A DNA stretch of 64,000 bases from Azotobacter bryophylli (GTDB lineage: Bacteria > Pseudomonadota > Gammaproteobacteria > Pseudomonadales > Pseudomonadaceae), in NCBI RefSeq assembly GCF_042643485.1, contig NZ_JBHRSJ010000016.1, positions 211,823 through 275,822 on the forward strand, read 5' to 3'. Below are positions 61,815-64,000 of the stretch, piece after piece (position 1 is the stretch's first letter; each line of letters opens with the position of its first letter). Made by a program: the position numbers and the translations under genes. The notes under the pieces were generated by a model that searched no databases, had not been told where the DNA came from, and saw nothing but the letters and a program-made list of their open reading frames with translations.

Positions 61815-63015
61815 CGCCTACTTCCTTGCCGTGGAAGATCACCCGCCTGGGCAGATCGCCGCCCAGCCAGTAGGCCAGCTCGGCCGGCCGGCGCACGTCC
61901 CAGGCGACGAAATCGGCCAGCTTGCCGACTTCCAGGCTACCATGGCGATGGGCCAAGCCCAGGGCATGGGCCGCGTGCAGGGTGACGCCGGCCAGGGCCT
62001 CCTCCGGGGTCATGCCGAACGAGGTGCAGGCCATCGCCAGGACCAGGCGCAGCGACAGCACCGGCGCAGTGCCGGGATTGAGGTCGCTGCCCAGGGCGAT
62101 GGGCACGCCGTGACGGCGCAGGCATTCGATCGGCGGACGGCGGCTCTCGTTGAGCAGGTAGAAGGCCGCCGGCAGCAGCACCGCGACCGTGCCGGCCGTG
62201 CCCATGGCCACCACGTCGGCATCGCTGGCGTATTCCAGGTGGTCGGCGGAAAGGGCCAAGTAGCGCGCAGCCAACCCTGCTCCCCCGAGGGCGGAGAGCT
62301 GGTCGGCGTGCAACTTCACCGGCAGGCCGAGGGCGGTAGCGGCCTCGAACAGGCGTTCGACCTGCTCCGGCGAGAAGGCCAGATGCTCGCAGTAGGCATC
62401 CACCGCATCCACCAGCCCTTCGGCCGCCAGCGCCGGCAGCATCTCGTCGCAGACATGCTCGATATAGTCGTCGCTGCGCCCGGTGTACTCCGGCGGCACC
62501 GCATGGGCCGCCAGGCAGGTGGTACGCACCGTCAGCGGCAGGCGCTCGCCGAGCTGGCGGGCGACGCGCAAGAGCTTGCGCTCGCTCGCCAGGTCCAGGC
62601 CGTAGCCCGACTTCACCTCCAGGCAGGTCACTCCGTCGCGCAGCAGCTGGCGGGCGCGACGCTCGGCGCTGTCCAGCAACTGCTCCTCGCTGGCGGCGCG
62701 GGTGGCCCGCACCGTGCTGGCGATGCCGCCGCCGTGGGCGGCGATCTCGGCATAGCTGGTCCCTTCCAGACGCAACTCGAACTCGGCGCTGCGCTCGCCG
62801 GCGAACACCAGATGGCTGTGGCAGTCGATCAGTCCCGGCGTCACCCAGGCGCCGTGCAGATCCGTCGCCTGGCAGTCGCTGGGCAGTTGCTCGCGCCGCC
62901 CGATCCAGGCGATGCGCTCGCCGCGGGCGAGGATGGCCGCATCGGCGATGACCGAGTAATGCCCGCCGACCATGGTGGCGACATGGCAGTTGAACCAGCA
63001 GCGGGTATCGCTCAT
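61807..63015 (-). CDS. hutI: Imidazolonepropionase
   Basis: The 402-residue amidohydrolase has the metal motif IDCHSHLVFAG, EVKSGYGLD and LAAHAVPPEY. LHADQLSALGG and ALGSDLNPGT follow, as in HutI. It opens the imidazolone ring to N-formimino-glutamate. The ATG at 63015 has GGGGGACGAGG upstream and gives the expected N-terminus. It is followed by hutG. The rest of the hut operon is not in the window. Confidence 0.94.
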   Translation of the reverse strand: MSDTRCWFNCHVATMVGGHYSVIADAAILARGERIAWIGRREQLPSDCQATDLHGAWVTPGLIDCHSHLVFAGERSAEFELRLEGTSYAEIAAHGGGIASTVRATRAASEEQLLDSAERRARQLLRDGVTCLEVKSGYGLDLASERKLLRVARQLGERLPLTVRTTCLAAHAVPPEYTGRSDDYIEHVCDEMLPALAAEGLVDAVDAYCEHLAFSPEQVERLFEAATALGLPVKLHADQLSALGGAGLAARYLALSADHLEYASDADVVAMGTAGTVAVLLPAAFYLLNESRRPPIECLRRHGVPIALGSDLNPGTAPVLSLRLVLAMACTSFGMTPEEALAGVTLHAAHALGLAHRHGSLEVGKLADFVAWDVRRPAELAYWLGGDLPRRVIFHGKEVGDG

Positions 63016-63302
63016 GGCCCTCGTCCCCCAGGGTTCCGTTGCCTTATCAGCGTAGCTACAAGAGAACGAACGCGACGGCTGGCATTGAAGTGACAGGGTC
63101 GAGCGAGCGCGATACCACGTCAGACCCGCCGAGTTCCCAAGCATTTGATTCGACTAAAGCAGCGGGACAACCTTCAGTCTGCGTGGCAGAATAGTGGTGC
63201 CCTGATTCGTCCTTGTTCCCCAAGAACGCCGGACACCCAAATCCAATTACAAAAATTGCATGCCATTGACGGCTATGCGTAACAGATTCAGGAGTCTCCT
63301 CA
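63016..63302. other. Divergent promoter region hutI-ackA
   Basis: No gene is recognised in this 287-base stretch. It must hold promoters or leaders for ackA (and possibly hutI). I see no clear HutC operator or hairpin. Confidence 0.4.
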
Positions 63303-64000
63303 ATGTCCGCTCGCAACATTCTGGTGATCAACTGCGGTAGCTCGTCGATCAAGTTCGCCCTGGTCAACGAAACCCTCGCCACCTTCCCCCTGCAAGGTCT
63401 GGCCGAACGCCTCGGCAGCCCGGAGGCCGTCCTCCACTGGCAGCTCGGCGACATCAAGGAAACCCTGGCCCTGCCGGGCGCCGACCATCGCGCCGCCCTG
63501 GCCAAGCTCCTGCCGCTGGTCGAGGAGGCCTCCGGCGGCCAGCTCAGCGGCATCGGCCACCGCGTGGTGCACGGCGGCGAGCACTTCACCGAAGCCCGCC
63601 TGATCGACGACGCGGTGATCGAGGGCATCCGCAGCAGCGCCCAGCTGGCCCCGCTGCACAACCCGGCCCATCTGATCGGCATCGCCGCGATCACCGCGAT
63701 GTACCCCGATCTGCCCCAGGTCAGCGTGTTCGACACCGCCTTCCACCAGAGCATGCCGGCCCACGCCTACCGCTACGCCGTCCCGGAATTCCTCTACCGG
63801 GAACACGGCGTGCGCCGCTACGGCTTCCACGGCACCAGCCATCGCTACGTCAGCAAGCGCGCCGCCGAGCTGGCCGGCCTGCCCCAGCACGACAGCGCCT
63901 GGCTCTCCGCCCACCTCGGCAACGGCTGCTCCACCTGCGCCATCGTCAACGGCGAGAGCCGCGACACCAGCATGGGCCTGACCCCGCTGGAAGGCCTGGT
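63303..64000 (+). CDS. ackA: Acetate kinase, 5' part (cut by window edge)
   Basis: The first 232 residues are present. LVINCGSSSIKFALV at residues 7-21 is the acetate kinase nucleotide motif, GHRVVHGGEHFT follows, and VFDTAFHQSMPAHAYRYAVP is the family signature. RRYGFHGTSHRYVSK follows at about 176-190. It forms acetyl phosphate from acetate and ATP, or the reverse. GGAG stands upstream of the ATG. A pta gene might follow beyond the window. Confidence 0.96.
   Translation, partial: MSARNILVINCGSSSIKFALVNETLATFPLQGLAERLGSPEAVLHWQLGDIKETLALPGADHRAALAKLLPLVEEASGGQLSGIGHRVVHGGEHFTEARLIDDAVIEGIRSSAQLAPLHNPAHLIGIAAITAMYPDLPQVSVFDTAFHQSMPAHAYRYAVPEFLYREHGVRRYGFHGTSHRYVSKRAAELAGLPQHDSAWLSAHLGNGCSTCAIVNGESRDTSMGLTPLEGL

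Overview
The window is a high-GC, densely coded chromosomal segment. Gene content (catR/catBCA, RsmA/CsrA-type regulator, OprD porin, Aer-like chemoreceptor, sigma-54 promoters) points to a gammaproteobacterium of the Pseudomonas/Azotobacter group. I cannot name the species. No rRNA, tRNA, CRISPR array or intact insertion sequence was seen.

Layout. 1-281: 5' part of a tyrosine recombinase running off the left edge. 471-12814: divergent catabolic cluster for cyclohexanecarboxylate (CoA ligase, AliB, BadH, BadI, MarR regulator on +) and pimeloyl-CoA beta-oxidation (split hydratase, PimC, PimD, hydroxyacyl-CoA dehydrogenase on -), followed by an OprD-type porin and a nitroreductase. 12837-15006: KfrA-like coiled-coil DNA-binding protein and a second tyrosine recombinase. 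15429-27182: stress and accessory genes (hydrolase, phosphoribosyltransferase, PAS chemoreceptor, Hsp20, divergent GroEL, universal stress protein, phnP/phnN, secreted nuclease, divergent CsrA). 27215-31570: molybdenum hydroxylase of isoquinoline 1-oxidoreductase type with its maturation factors. 31725-35166: catechol ortho-cleavage (catBCA, catR). 35140-42013: arsenic resistance (arsR, arsH, ynfA-like, GAPDH, arsJ on -; ACR3 and arsA on +).

42213-61000 is the most remarkable part: a guanidine regulon. Two textbook guanidine-I (ykkC) riboswitches and one compact, divergent ykkC-like element each lie 62-71 bases downstream of a sigma-54 (-24/-12) promoter. The first block encodes two tandem paralogous substrate-binding proteins, a permease and ATPase, the two carboxyguanidine deiminase subunits, a biotin-dependent guanidine/urea carboxylase and allophanate hydrolase. 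Together these take guanidine to ammonia and CO2. The second riboswitch heads an eight-gene operon that I do not recognise as a described pathway: a different ABC transporter wrapped around a membrane di-iron desaturase/hydroxylase-like protein, an EamA transporter, an isochorismatase-fold hydrolase, a metallo-beta-lactamase-fold hydrolase and an unrecognised protein. My inference is that it imports a substituted guanidine and frees guanidine from it for the first block, under nitrogen limitation.

60990-63015 carries hutG/hutI of histidine degradation, and the right edge cuts acetate kinase (ackA). Most translationally coupled genes overlap by 4 bases (ATGA). Two couplings use unusual starts: TTGA for the MocA-like gene and CTGA for phnP.
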